Source: a virus. Taken from it: a stretch of 49,788 nt of DNA. The DNA lies in the IMG/VR virus record IMGVR_UViG_3300005529_000049, positions 1 to 49,788 of that record; one strand, written 5' to 3'. The position numbers and the translations under genes were made by a program. Of the stretch, positions 21,900-28,957 are shown piece by piece. Each line of letters opens with the position of its first letter. Within the stretch, counting starts at the first letter, position 1. The notes under the pieces are model-generated. The model had not been told where the DNA came from. It saw only the letters and a program-made list of their open reading frames with translations, and made no database searches.

Positions 21900-22549
21900 C
21901 CCACACGCTCCGCCATGATTCGGGCCATGTCGAACCGTTTGTGGCACTTCACGCAGCGGGGGTGATAGCGGTCGATGTCCGTGCTGTACGGGCCTTTCTC
22001 AGGGTCGTACCTTTGGTTTGGGTCCGTATGGTCATATGACCAGTGCCTCGCGCGGCCACCACAATCCACACACGCGTATTCAGACGCCTTCCCGCGTTGC
22101 CAACGGATGCGCTGATAAACGGCCCGGTTAGTGGCTTCGTCGCCCGTCCAGGTGTGAACATTTTCGCCACGGAACTCGAAGTTGACGTCGCCGCGCTTCT
22201 TTAGTCTCAGGTAGTGCATCCGACAGTATCCAGCGGTTTTCAGACCGAATTTCTGTCCACCGTGAGTGGCATCTGCTGTGCAGCCATCAGCTAGGCACCG
22301 ACCAGTTATTCGCGGGGGGTTGGCGGTCGTACCGGTTCGACGCAGTCGGTAATAGTGCATCTCGCAGTACGGGCTGTGGGCCGACCTAGTAGGCAGCGCG
22401 CAGCCTTCAACGGTGCATTCGGCGAACTGCCGCTGGGGGTCAGTTGTACCGTGTTTTCGCCAGCGCTCGTAATGCATCGCGCACCATCCACGCGCGAGTT
22501 TGCGTTTAGTGCAGCCCTCCACTGAGCAGATGCATACTGGCTCGCTCAT
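21896..22549 (-). CDS. HNH endonuclease with repeated Cys/His modules
   Basis: 217 residues. Three N-terminal modules share C-x4-C...GWCxxHYxRWRxxG (about residues 8-33, 45-72, 84-118). These likely bind zinc and DNA. The C-terminal nuclease has ACVDCGGRARHWSYDHTDP and HPRCVKCHKRFD. Such module repeats before an HNH domain are typical of mobile endonucleases. Located in the middle of the early operon without disturbing the ATGA overlaps. Confidence 0.82.
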   Translation of the reverse strand: MSEPVCICSVEGCTKRKLARGWCAMHYERWRKHGTTDPQRQFAECTVEGCALPTRSAHSPYCEMHYYRLRRTGTTANPPRITGRCLADGCTADATHGGQKFGLKTAGYCRMHYLRLKKRGDVNFEFRGENVHTWTGDEATNRAVYQRIRWQRGKASEYACVDCGGRARHWSYDHTDPNQRYDPEKGPYSTDIDRYHPRCVKCHKRFDMARIMAERVG

Positions 22550-22722
22550 CGCATCTCCGTCCGCACGAAATGCACCAACCGCAACCGCAACGGCTCACCG
22601 TCAATCGTCGACCGGCACACCTCACCCGGAGCGGCTTTACACAACGGGCACTTCTTGGTGTGCGCGTCGACCACAATCTCGCTGTCCGGGTTCAACAGAT
22701 CCTTTGACGTGTAACGGTTCAT
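22546..22722 (-). CDS. phage zinc-finger protein, CPxCxAxPGxxC family
   Basis: 58 residues starting MNRYTSKDLLNPDSEIVVDA. The finger is KKCPLCKAAPGEVCR, then DGEPLRLRLVHFVRTEMR: two Cys, a third Cys and His/Arg, as in its two paralogues. ATGA overlaps at both ends. Confidence 0.72.
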   Translation of the reverse strand: MNRYTSKDLLNPDSEIVVDAHTKKCPLCKAAPGEVCRSTIDGEPLRLRLVHFVRTEMR

Positions 22723-23063
22723 CGGGTGCGCTCCAAATCCAGCTCGGCGCGCAACGCCGCCGCCGCCGAACGGCCCACGTCGATCCTGACTTTCACCGAA
22801 TCGATTTGGCGTTTACGGCCCCGCACCAACGCCTCCGCAGTCTCCGCGGCCAGCCGCTCGCGGTGCGTGTCGACAATCGCCTGCTGCTTACGCAACTCCA
22901 TCGCCCCACCGGCGGACAGGAACGCTTTCGCGTTGGCGAGGGTGTAGTCCTCGCGGGCGTTCACCGCCGCAGCTTCTATCTCATCCAAATCTTTTGCCAG
23001 CGCAGCCAACTCGCGGGCCAACTCGAGCAGCCCATTCACCACAGTGTTCGGGGTCAGGTCCAT
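22719..23063 (-). CDS. coiled-coil protein of the recombination module
   Basis: 114 residues, helical throughout, starting MDLTPNTVVNGLLELARELA. A conserved-looking stretch is FLSAGGAMELRKQQAI followed by RQIDSVKVRIDVGRSAAAAL and RAELDLE, recurrent next to ERF/recombination genes in actinophages. Overlaps the upstream ERF-like gene by ten bases. Molecular role unknown. Confidence 0.75.
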   Translation of the reverse strand: MDLTPNTVVNGLLELARELAALAKDLDEIEAAAVNAREDYTLANAKAFLSAGGAMELRKQQAIVDTHRERLAAETAEALVRGRKRQIDSVKVRIDVGRSAAAALRAELDLERTR

Positions 23064-23452
23064 TCGCCCTGCCTGTTCTGCACCTCATCACGCGAAGCGA
23101 TGCCCTTACGGGTGTCCGCGGCGCCGCACGCGATGATCGCCCGCCCCCACGCCGACGTTTCCGCGTTCTGCATCTCACTGTCACGGGTGTACGGGGTGCG
23201 GCCGGGTACGGGTTCCCACGCTGTGCCGTGCGCCGGCGACGGATCATCCGGGTTCCGGTAGGCGGCCGCAGTGAAAGCTAGGAACACCTTGTCGCCGATC
23301 TGGCGTACCTCCTGGGTTTCCTTGTCCCGCTCAAACATTGGCACACTGACAAGCTCATACTTGACCTGCTCCAGTCGTCCCTCGGGATACTGTTTGAAGA
23401 ACGCTTCGATACGGTCGGCTACCGTGTTGTAGTTCTCCAAATCAAACGCCAT
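23054..23452 (-). CDS. ERF-like single-strand DNA annealing protein
   Basis: 132 residues from ATG 23452 (11-base overlap). N-terminus NYNTVADRIEAFFKQYPEGR; core VFLAFTAAAYRNPDD and DSEMQNAETSAWGRAIIACG. The xxAETSAxGRAxxAxG motif is characteristic of phage ssDNA-annealing/ERF-type or related single-strand binding proteins. Likely acts in phage recombination together with its two neighbours. Family assignment is by motif. Confidence 0.6.
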   Translation of the reverse strand: MAFDLENYNTVADRIEAFFKQYPEGRLEQVKYELVSVPMFERDKETQEVRQIGDKVFLAFTAAAYRNPDDPSPAHGTAWEPVPGRTPYTRDSEMQNAETSAWGRAIIACGAADTRKGIASRDEVQNRQGEWT

Positions 23453-23906
23453 TGTCGGCCTCCAATGCATTGAGTCCGTTGACCCCGAGCGCGCCTTTCG
23501 ACAACAACCCAGCGATCGTTATGTCGGCTTCGGCGTCGAGTTGCGTTGTCGGATACGGCTCACCGAGCTCGAGCTCGACAGCGGGGCACACTTCGCCCTG
23601 GTCGTCGATCACAGCACCCAACTTCAAAGCTTGCTCCAGTAGTTTGCGGCGAAACGCCGGCCGCACCGTCTTCACGATTTCGGTGGGCCAACGCTGCTCA
23701 ACCCACTCGGTGAACGCTTCATCGTCGACGCGGGTCTGACGCTTCCCCCGAGCCAATGTCACAAAACCCAGATGGGAGCCGTTGACAGCGGCCGCTTTCC
23801 GCTCACCAGGAAGCATCACCAGCTCCGCTTTAGCTTCGGCTTCCCACTGCTTAATTTGGCGGCGCAACCACGCGCAGAGAGCCAGCGTCGCTACAGGGTC
23901 CGTCAT
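23442..23906 (-). CDS. recombination-module protein of unknown function
   Basis: 154 residues starting MTDPVATLALCAWLRRQIKQ. An N-terminal helix is followed by GERKAAAVNGSHLGFVTLARG, FTEWVEQRWPTEIVKTVRPA and FRRKLLEQALKLGAVID. Always close to ERF-like proteins in actinophages as far as remembered, so it may assist recombination. No catalytic motif recognised. Confidence 0.7.
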   Translation of the reverse strand: MTDPVATLALCAWLRRQIKQWEAEAKAELVMLPGERKAAAVNGSHLGFVTLARGKRQTRVDDEAFTEWVEQRWPTEIVKTVRPAFRRKLLEQALKLGAVIDDQGEVCPAVELELGEPYPTTQLDAEADITIAGLLSKGALGVNGLNALEADNGV

Positions 23907-24082
23907 GACGCGTCCCGCTGATCCAAGTCGCTACACGGGCACGGCTTCGGGTCGATGCAGCAGCCGCGTGCACTCATATAGCGGTCGCAGTTCACACACT
24001 TCTCACACGGACGGCTGCGCGTCGGCCAGGTGGACAGGCCGTGGCTGGAAGGGCTGTGACCGCAGCGGCAAAAGAAGCTCAT
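23903..24082 (-). CDS. cysteine-rich zinc protein
   Basis: 59 residues starting MSFFCRCGHSPSSHGL; CxCxH, CEKCVNCDRY and CCIDPKPCPCSD give ten cysteines, enough for two metal sites. ATG 24082 and end overlap neighbours as ATGA. Function unknown. Confidence 0.7.
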   Translation of the reverse strand: MSFFCRCGHSPSSHGLSTWPTRSRPCEKCVNCDRYMSARGCCIDPKPCPCSDLDQRDAS

Positions 24083-24252
24083 GACACGACACCCATCAAC
24101 CGTTTCGCCGCGACGATGCCGTCGTTGCACTTCGCCCGGATGTAGTTAAGCGTGAACTCGTCTCGTGCGCCGTCTTCGATCAGATCAGCCACCAACATTC
24201 TGGCGTCATCAAGTAAAAGCTCGATCTGCTTCAACCTTGAGTCATTGATCAT
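24079..24252 (-). CDS. 57-residue helical protein
   Basis: Starts MINDSRLKQIELLLDDARML and ends AKRLMGVVS; probably two amphipathic helices with DEFTLNYIRAKCND between. ATGA overlaps at both ends define it. No family recognised. Confidence 0.65.
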   Translation of the reverse strand: MINDSRLKQIELLLDDARMLVADLIEDGARDEFTLNYIRAKCNDGIVAAKRLMGVVS

Positions 24253-24413
24253 GAGGACACCCACATTTGTCCCATCGGGTACTGATCCAAATCCGGCCGA
24301 TACGAGTCGCAAAGGCAGTCGAGGCATTGGCCTTCACCACGCCAGTGCAGAAAATGTCCGCAGCGGCAGACGACGAGCTTGCCGACGTGTCCTTGCAGGG
24401 CTTGGTGTTTCAC
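24249..24413 (-). CDS. 54-residue zinc-ribbon protein
   Basis: GTG 24413 (GTGA overlap). Starts MKHQALQGHVGKLVVCRCGH and continues FLHWRGEGQCLDCLCDS, giving CxCxH...CxxCxC. Its CRCGH core resembles that in the product of 23903-24082. Function unknown. Confidence 0.68.
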   Translation of the reverse strand: MKHQALQGHVGKLVVCRCGHFLHWRGEGQCLDCLCDSYRPDLDQYPMGQMWVSS

Positions 24414-24562
24414 GCCGCCCCCCGATGCACAAAAGTGAGGGCGATGCGGAACGGCTCACCCACCGCCGGACACATATAGCCGACCGTGTCCGTATGCGCC
24501 GAAACGTTGTTGGCTGCGGTACGCCGGACGGGTTGTAAACACACCGGGCACAGGGCGGTCAT
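24410..24562 (-). CDS. 50-residue zinc-ribbon protein
   Basis: Starts MTALCPVCLQPVRRTAANN and ends LTFVHRGAA. CPVC plus a later Cys and His fit one zinc ion. ATG 24562 overlaps the methyltransferase stop as ATGA. Function unknown. Confidence 0.65.
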   Translation of the reverse strand: MTALCPVCLQPVRRTAANNVSAHTDTVGYMCPAVGEPFRIALTFVHRGAA

Positions 24563-25995
24563 GCCGCCACCTCCACAACATCAAGCAGCCAACGAACAGC
24601 CGCTTCCGCTTGGGCACAGACGACGCCGTTGCCGATGATCCGCAACTGGTCATTACGCGACACGCCAGGCACTTGGGTGACCCAGCCGGCGGGCCAGCCC
24701 ATCATCCACTCACTGAAAACTGGTGCCAGCCTTGGGTTTCCGTTGCGGTTCGGCTCCGTCGGCGACGGAGCCTGGCGGGTCAACTGCTCCCAGCGGCGTA
24801 TCGCGGGCTCATATTTGCCCCACTGCGGGGTGCCGTGTAGTAGTGCGGTGTCGATGATTTGCTGGGTGTGGCCTTGGCGTGCGTCGGGATGACGCCCGCC
24901 GCCAGAGGCATCGCTGGCGGCGTGCGTCGGGAGGAACTCGCGCACCACACCCGGCAGCAGATGACCACCTGTGCCGTCGCTGACACTCGGCGTGGGCAGT
25001 AACGTTTCATTGCTGATCCGTGCTGCCACGCTCCACAAATTGAAATCGTCGAGCGTGCCAGGGCCACGGTCATCGGCGTCATGTTTCGCAGCCTGCGCCG
25101 TCGGCGTGGGCAATAGCGCGCTGGGGAGGTCGTAGTCGCTTGAGCCAGCGCGGCTCGCGGTAGCACCCTTGTGGTCTCGTCCGCGCGGTGTCGGCAGCAG
25201 CTCTACAGGTCCAGCACCGCCGACGACAGCATCAGATCGCCCGACGAGCCCCGCTGGTTCGGGCCACCCTTCGTGCCATCCGTCGCGCGAGGTGTCGGCA
25301 ACAGCCCACTTGCGCCCGGCACCTCCGCCCAACTGTCGAACTCCCGCGGCAAAATCCCCTGCGCAATCTCGATCGCCTGCTCCAACCCCGGTGCCGACCA
25401 ATGCTTCTGCGTCATCGCTTGGCGCGACGACCGTGCCGAACTCTTGGGGGAAGGCAACAATGAAAACCCTCCCCCGGAGGTGGCAGGCCCCGACCGCTGC
25501 AGCGGATACACAGCACCAGTCCGCATCGAACCTGAGGTCGGCCAAGTCTCCGAGAACGGCTCCGAGTCCTCGCAGAACAAGCTCAGAGTCTCCGTCTCCC
25601 ACACCATCCGTTGCGGATTCCACCGCGCGTAATGCTTTGACACTGAGCAGATTCCTCACATTCTCGATCACGACCCACCGCGGGCGCAGCGCATCTATCG
25701 CGCGGGCGAAGTCCGACCACAACCCCGACCTTGTGCCCGCACCCATGCCGGCCTGTTTCCCGGCGGAACTGATGTCCTGGCAAGGGAACCCGCCGCACAG
25801 CACATCGACAGGCTCAACCTGCGTCCAGTCGACGGTTGTGATGTCATGCAGGTTCGGCACACCAGGCCAGCGGTGCGCCAACACTTTCGACGCCGCTGGG
25901 TCGTTTTCGCAATGCCACACCACGCGGCCTCCGAACACATGCTCGACAGCCAAATCCAAACCACCCCCGCCGGAGAAAAGCGAACCTATCCTCAT
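24559..25995 (-). CDS. DNA cytosine-5 methyltransferase
   Basis: Probably protects phage DNA from restriction. 478 residues from ATG 25995 (ATGA overlap). Motif I is MRIGSLFSGGGGLDLA, motif IV GGFPCQDISSAG with catalytic Cys72, motif VI IENV (110-113), motif VIII HLRGRVFIVAFP and motif X RIIGNGVVCAQAEAA near the end. The target-recognition region contains repeated LLPTP segments and EWMMGWPAGWV. No partner restriction gene is visible. Residues 118-264 are overlapped by another frame that also looks protein-like (25203-25643). Confidence 0.92.
   Translation of the reverse strand: MRIGSLFSGGGGLDLAVEHVFGGRVVWHCENDPAASKVLAHRWPGVPNLHDITTVDWTQVEPVDVLCGGFPCQDISSAGKQAGMGAGTRSGLWSDFARAIDALRPRWVVIENVRNLLSVKALRAVESATDGVGDGDSELVLRGLGAVLGDLADLRFDADWCCVSAAAVGACHLRGRVFIVAFPQEFGTVVAPSDDAEALVGTGVGAGDRDCAGDFAAGVRQLGGGAGRKWAVADTSRDGWHEGWPEPAGLVGRSDAVVGGAGPVELLPTPRGRDHKGATASRAGSSDYDLPSALLPTPTAQAAKHDADDRGPGTLDDFNLWSVAARISNETLLPTPSVSDGTGGHLLPGVVREFLPTHAASDASGGGRHPDARQGHTQQIIDTALLHGTPQWGKYEPAIRRWEQLTRQAPSPTEPNRNGNPRLAPVFSEWMMGWPAGWVTQVPGVSRNDQLRIIGNGVVCAQAEAAVRWLLDVVEVAA
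25203..25643 (-). CDS. overlapping frame inside the methyltransferase, methylase-tail-like
   Basis: 146 residues from GTG 25643 (AGGA about nine bases upstream), wholly inside the methyltransferase gene in another frame. It reads HYARWNPQRMVWETETLSLF, SETWPTSGSMRTGAVYPL, SLLPSPKS and GLLPTPRATDGTKGG. These are the elements usually found in the C-terminal region of phage C5 methylases or in small proteins beside them. It stops at 25203, right where the LLPTP series continues in the main frame; a -1 shift would join the two. Either a genuine dual-coding gene or a trace of an old fusion; expression unproven. Confidence 0.55.
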   Translation of the reverse strand: MSKHYARWNPQRMVWETETLSLFCEDSEPFSETWPTSGSMRTGAVYPLQRSGPATSGGGFSLLPSPKSSARSSRQAMTQKHWSAPGLEQAIEIAQGILPREFDSWAEVPGASGLLPTPRATDGTKGGPNQRGSSGDLMLSSAVLDL

Positions 25996-26153
25996 CGCCC
26001 GACCAGCCTCCGCAGCTTGCGCACATTGGTGCCACGCGGGCATTTACGATGCGCGGGGCCTTGAGATGTTTCGCGCAAGGGCCGTGAGTGACGGTTCAGA
26101 ATTGGCTTGCCGCAGCGCGGACACACGTGGTCCTGGGAGGGGATGTCGGTCAT
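25992..26153 (-). CDS. 53-residue zinc-finger protein
   Basis: Starts MTDIPSQDHVCPRCGKPILN and ends VRKLRRLVGR. CPRCG, then H and C in AHRKCPRG make one zinc site, with a basic tail suitable for nucleic acid binding. ATGA overlaps at both ends. Confidence 0.68.
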   Translation of the reverse strand: MTDIPSQDHVCPRCGKPILNRHSRPLRETSQGPAHRKCPRGTNVRKLRRLVGR

Positions 26154-26302
26154 CGGATCACCCACAGGCAGGCCAATGTGTAGGCGAGTATCCCCACAAA
26201 CAGAAGCAGGGACAGAACCGCCAACGCGTTGAGCCAGAGTGTCGGCGCAACCGTGTGCCACTCATCGCACACCACGCAATACCGCTTGCGGTGCCGCATC
26301 AT
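26150..26302 (-). CDS. 50-residue membrane protein with CxxC head
   Basis: ATG 26302 (ATGATG, overlapping the previous stop). A polar head MMRHRKRYCVVCDEWHTV is followed by a long hydrophobic span LNALAVLSLLLFVGILAYTL. Likely a cytoplasmic metal-binding head anchored by one span. Function unknown. Confidence 0.62.
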   Translation of the reverse strand: MMRHRKRYCVVCDEWHTVAPTLWLNALAVLSLLLFVGILAYTLACLWVIR

Positions 26303-26547
26303 TCACCGCCCCACGCCGAGCCTGAGCAGTCGGGGAACGACCACTTTTGTGCCGCCAACGCCTCCTGACCCCGACGCACAAGCTCGCGCATCGTGTCCGC
26401 GGTCATCGACAACCGGCCATGCTCCAACTGCACATCCAAATAGCGTTGATCGTCGATACCCGTGTGCCCGACAACGCATTTCACCGCCCCAAGGTCAAGA
26501 GACACCATCGAATACAGGACATTGCTGACAACCTGAACGTTATTCAT
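26299..26547 (-). CDS. 82-residue unknown protein
   Basis: Starts MNNVQVVSNVLYSMVSLDLG; ATG 26547 shares a base with the previous stop (TGATG). Middle VVGHTGIDDQRYLDVQLEHG and helix MRELVRRGQEALAAQ look like a small alpha/beta domain. No family recognised. Confidence 0.65.
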   Translation of the reverse strand: MNNVQVVSNVLYSMVSLDLGAVKCVVGHTGIDDQRYLDVQLEHGRLSMTADTMRELVRRGQEALAAQKWSFPDCSGSAWGGE

Positions 26548-26762
26548 CAGGGGATCACGCTCGGATCGTTGACCGGCTCCCACTCATCGGCTTCCGATTC
26601 CCGGCAAACCACTTCTGCCGACTGGAGTTCCGCGAGGTGATAACGCTGACCCAGCACACGCAGATGCCGGGCTCGAGATTCTGCCGTGTACAAAGTGAAC
26701 GGGGCGCCACCAGATGTGGTTTCGATGAGGCCGTCCATCGTTTTCACCGCGAACATCGTCAT
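26547..26762 (-). CDS. 71-residue unknown protein
   Basis: Starts MTMFAVKTMDGLIETTSGGA; strand-rich first half, helix ESRARHLRVLGQRYHLAELQ, acidic end. ATGA overlap with the exported protein gene upstream. No family recognised. Confidence 0.63.
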   Translation of the reverse strand: MTMFAVKTMDGLIETTSGGAPFTLYTAESRARHLRVLGQRYHLAELQSAEVVCRESEADEWEPVNDPSVIP

Positions 26763-27058
26763 ATCTGCTGGCCTTTCGGCCCGTAGGTGGCGGCGAACTC
26801 ACGCAACAGTTCGGTGTGTTGCGGGCACACGTTGATCACCGACAGGGCGATGACCCGGCCGGCGTCACTCCACGACAACCCCTGCCCCACAATGGCTTCC
26901 GCGACACCAGCAACACCAGCGAAACTCGGGTAGTCGTTGAGGGTTTCGCATACCGCGTCTGCGTGGATGCTGGCGTAATCCGTAGCGACGTCCGCGTGCG
27001 CTGGGGCCGCAACAATCAACGCGACAGGTAGGGCGGTCAGCGCCCACCACCGCTTCAC
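26759..27058 (-). CDS. exported DUF732-like protein
   Basis: 99 residues from GTG 27058 (GTGA overlap). A clear signal peptide MKRWWALTALPVALIVAAPAHA is cut before Asp. The mature part (YASIHADAVCETLNDYP, GVAEAIVGQGLSWSDAG, VINVCPQHTELLREF) has the two-cysteine helical layout of mycobacterial DUF732 secreted proteins. Encoded in the early operon, so it would be exported soon after infection or on induction. Acquisition from a mycobacterial host is likely. Role unknown; envelope modification or superinfection exclusion are possible. Confidence 0.75.
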   Translation of the reverse strand: MKRWWALTALPVALIVAAPAHADVATDYASIHADAVCETLNDYPSFAGVAGVAEAIVGQGLSWSDAGRVIALSVINVCPQHTELLREFAATYGPKGQQI

Positions 27059-27282
27059 AGCCGGTCCCAATCCGCGAGCATGAGGGCGGCGCGGTCAATC
27101 GGCGGATAGTAGACAAGGCAACCCATCTCAGCCATCACCTGCGAATGCACCGGTGTCAGGTCGCGGCTGCTGTCTACCGCAGCCGCCCCGAGGTAGTGGT
27201 GTTGCAGCACTTGGGAAGCCAGGCCGCGAAGCACAGCCACTTCGGCCTCCCAATCCTGTTGCGATATGGTTGGTGTTGACAT
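27055..27282 (-). CDS. 75-residue unknown protein
   Basis: Starts MSTPTISQQDWEAEVAVLRG at ATG 27282, which has AGGAGGT eight bases upstream, the best ribosome site in the early operon. It follows a hairpin-bearing gap, so it may begin a translational sub-block. Contains helices AVLRGLASQVLQHHYLG and RAALMLADWDRL. No family recognised. Confidence 0.65.
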   Translation of the reverse strand: MSTPTISQQDWEAEVAVLRGLASQVLQHHYLGAAAVDSSRDLTPVHSQVMAEMGCLVYYPPIDRAALMLADWDRL

Positions 27283-27306
27283 ACCGGGTTACCTCCTGTG
27301 TGTCGT

Positions 27307-27335
27307 GGTGCCGTCCGCTCACATCGGGCGGCACC
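27307..27335. terminator. hairpin in early-operon gap
   Basis: GGTGCCGTCCG (27307-27317) pairs with CGGGCGGCACC (27325-27335), one wobble or mismatch, seven-base loop. TTTT follows on the plus strand only, so in the leftward direction it is more likely an mRNA-processing or attenuation hairpin. Confidence 0.5.
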
Positions 27336-27341
27336 GTCCTT

Positions 27342-27749
27342 TTACTGCGAAACTTCGGGGTCCAAAACGTCAGCTAAATCGCGCAGCGCTTTCGCCGCGT
27401 AAGTCAGCACAGATGTGTTGAACGTGGTGACAGCGGCCACGTATTCGTCGAGGGTGTCTGCCAAGTCCGGTTGGCCCGGCTGGCCGGGATCGGGGGAATG
27501 ATCCAAACGGCCAGCCGGGCCGTCCCCGGCGATCTGCCCGTCAACCGGGGAAACCTCAGAAGCGCTGTGATAGGACATTCCGTCCCATGCATTACGTTCC
27601 GCTTCCCAGAGGTCGTCGGGCTCGAAAACCTCTTGGGATTCTTCGGTTTCGGCGAGTTCGTAATCCCAATCAACCGGATCAACCAGCGGACGCCAAAACT
27701 CCCGCCACCCCGCAGCGACCGCGTTGAACACACCCCCGATGAGACTCAT
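27342..27749 (-). CDS. 135-residue acidic unknown protein
   Basis: ATG 27749 (ATGA overlap). Starts MSLIGGVFNAVAAGWREFWR, then a long acidic, Pro/Gly-rich linker (ESQEVFEPDDLWEAERNAWD; DPGQPGQPD) and a C-terminal helix with KALRDLADVLDPEVSQ. The N-terminal amphipathic helix could touch membrane. No family recognised. Confidence 0.65.
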   Translation of the reverse strand: MSLIGGVFNAVAAGWREFWRPLVDPVDWDYELAETEESQEVFEPDDLWEAERNAWDGMSYHSASEVSPVDGQIAGDGPAGRLDHSPDPGQPGQPDLADTLDEYVAAVTTFNTSVLTYAAKALRDLADVLDPEVSQ

Positions 27750-27922
27750 GTGAGCCACCACCGGCTGTATAGGTCGCGTTCCATGCGTTCCGCCTCACGG
27801 AACACCGCATCATCACGCACGATCCGGTCAATCCGATAGGCGGCTACCGCGGAGCGGGCACCGTGCCACACCCCAAACACAAACAGCGCCAACAAAGCAA
27901 GAAGGCCGAGGAGAAGGGTCAT
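27746..27922 (-). CDS. 58-residue single-span membrane protein
   Basis: MTLLLGLLALLALFVFGVWH is one membrane span. The rest is a basic/acidic helix (RIDRIVRDDAVFREAERMER). ATGA overlaps on both sides. Function unknown. Confidence 0.63.
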   Translation of the reverse strand: MTLLLGLLALLALFVFGVWHGARSAVAAYRIDRIVRDDAVFREAERMERDLYSRWWLT

Positions 27923-28200
27923 AGCGACACCTGCGCCCTGTAAGTGTCGCGCTCCGTACGTGCTGTGGCGAGGTCGGTGAACGCCTGCCGCAACCGCTCC
28001 CTCAACTCGGCGCACTCCGCGGCGAGCTCATCGCGCTCATCGGTGATCCCCTGCAACGCCATGGACAGGTCGCGTTCGTTCGCCCGCGCAGCATCCCGGC
28101 TGACGACCATCGCGTCGTAACGCGACTTCCAATCCGCCACCTCACCGCTCAACTGATCCACCTGCCTGAACGCCCTTGCAGACGTGAGTGATTCGTTCAT
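27919..28200 (-). CDS. 93-residue coiled-coil protein
   Basis: Starts MNESLTSARAFRQVDQLSGE and shows leucine/alanine heptads over most of its length (ERDELAAECAELRERLRQAF). Likely a dimeric coiled coil. ATGA overlap with the HNH gene upstream. Function unknown. Confidence 0.68.
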   Translation of the reverse strand: MNESLTSARAFRQVDQLSGEVADWKSRYDAMVVSRDAARANERDLSMALQGITDERDELAAECAELRERLRQAFTDLATARTERDTYRAQVSL

Positions 28201-28742
28201 GACGCCCGCTTACGTTGCCGCTGATTGGCGCAATTGATCCGGTCGCACTCCCGGCAACGCCGTTTGTGCGGTGCATACGGCCGGTGAACGGTGTTGTACT
28301 CGTCGTAGGGATGGTTACGTCGGCAGTGCGTCTTGCGCGCCTCGGGGTGTGTTCCGTGCCGAACAGCATCGAGCGCGTTCTCGCTAGCGGTCCCCCACCG
28401 CAGGTTGCTCACTCGGTTGTTGTGGGGGTCGCCGTCGTTGTGGCACACCTGAGCGCCGGGAAAATACGACTCTGCAAGAAACGCCTCTGCGACCAGTCGG
28501 TGGACGCAGAGGGTTTTACGCCTTTGGCTTAGTGACAAGCTGACGCACAAGCGGCCGTTCGATGCCAGCGATTGGCGCAGTAACACTCCAGGTATGCGCC
28601 GATAGCAGTTCCACCGCGAACGAACCGATCGTGGGAGAGATCGGACTCGCCCATCGCTACTAACTTCATACGAGCCCTCGTAGCCGCGCACAGCGCGCCA
28701 TTCCGGCGGTTCATACGGTTCGAAACGCCCAACCCCGGTCAT
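28197..28742 (-). CDS. NUMOD4/HNH-type endonuclease
   Basis: 181 residues. WRAVRGYEGSYEVSSDGRVRS is a NUMOD4 DNA-recognition motif. HRLVAEAFL, HNDGDPHNNRVSNLRWGTASEN follow as the HNH core. The C-terminus has CRRNHPYDEYN and RRCRECDRINCANQRQRKR, a further Cys/His module. This is the layout of homing-type nucleases; it sits as the second gene of the early operon and is probably a mobile gene. Confidence 0.88.
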   Translation of the reverse strand: MTGVGRFEPYEPPEWRAVRGYEGSYEVSSDGRVRSLPRSVRSRWNCYRRIPGVLLRQSLASNGRLCVSLSLSQRRKTLCVHRLVAEAFLAESYFPGAQVCHNDGDPHNNRVSNLRWGTASENALDAVRHGTHPEARKTHCRRNHPYDEYNTVHRPYAPHKRRCRECDRINCANQRQRKRAS

Positions 28743-28930
28743 GCGGCACCCCGTTCGCGCTTCGCAACGAACTTGTCGAGGTCGCTCTGCCGAATCACAT
28801 AGGCACCGGTCTCGCCGCCCAGCTTGTGTGCTTTGAGCTTTCCGCTGGTGATCGCCCAGAGAATGGTGCGTTTAGGGATGCCGGTCTGCAAAGATGCTTC
28901 TGTCGCCGAGAGGGGCGGAACATGACGCAT
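28739..28930 (-). CDS. excisionase/Cro-like winged-helix protein
   Basis: 63 residues: LSATEASLQTGIPKRTILWA, then ITSGKLKAHKL and AYVIRQSDLDKFV, the compact helix-turn-helix-wing of excisionase (HTH_17) proteins. It is the first leftward early gene and divergent from the repressor. With no integrase in the window, a Cro-like regulatory role is more likely than excision. The ATG at 28930 has no ribosome site and lies six bases after a -10, suggesting a leaderless mRNA. Confidence 0.78.
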   Translation of the reverse strand: MRHVPPLSATEASLQTGIPKRTILWAITSGKLKAHKLGGETGAYVIRQSDLDKFVAKRERGAA

Positions 28931-28957
28931 ATGGGAAAGATAGACCTTATGGGAAAG
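28930..28957. repeat. tandem TATGGGAAAG repeat in the switch region
   Basis: TATGGGAAAG occurs at 28930-28939 and 28948-28957, 18 bases apart in the same orientation, over the leftward promoter's start and -10 area. Excisionase-type proteins bind direct repeats, so these may be sites for the 28739-28930 product. Confidence 0.5.

Noticed and set aside
25169-26368. Long rightward frame opposite the methyltransferase
   Set aside because: Its translation is Pro/Ser/Arg-rich with no motif, a mirror of the high-GC leftward gene with clear methyltransferase motifs.
28739-28930. True excisionase role for the small HTH gene
   Set aside because: No integrase was found in the window, so a Cro-like regulator is the safer reading.
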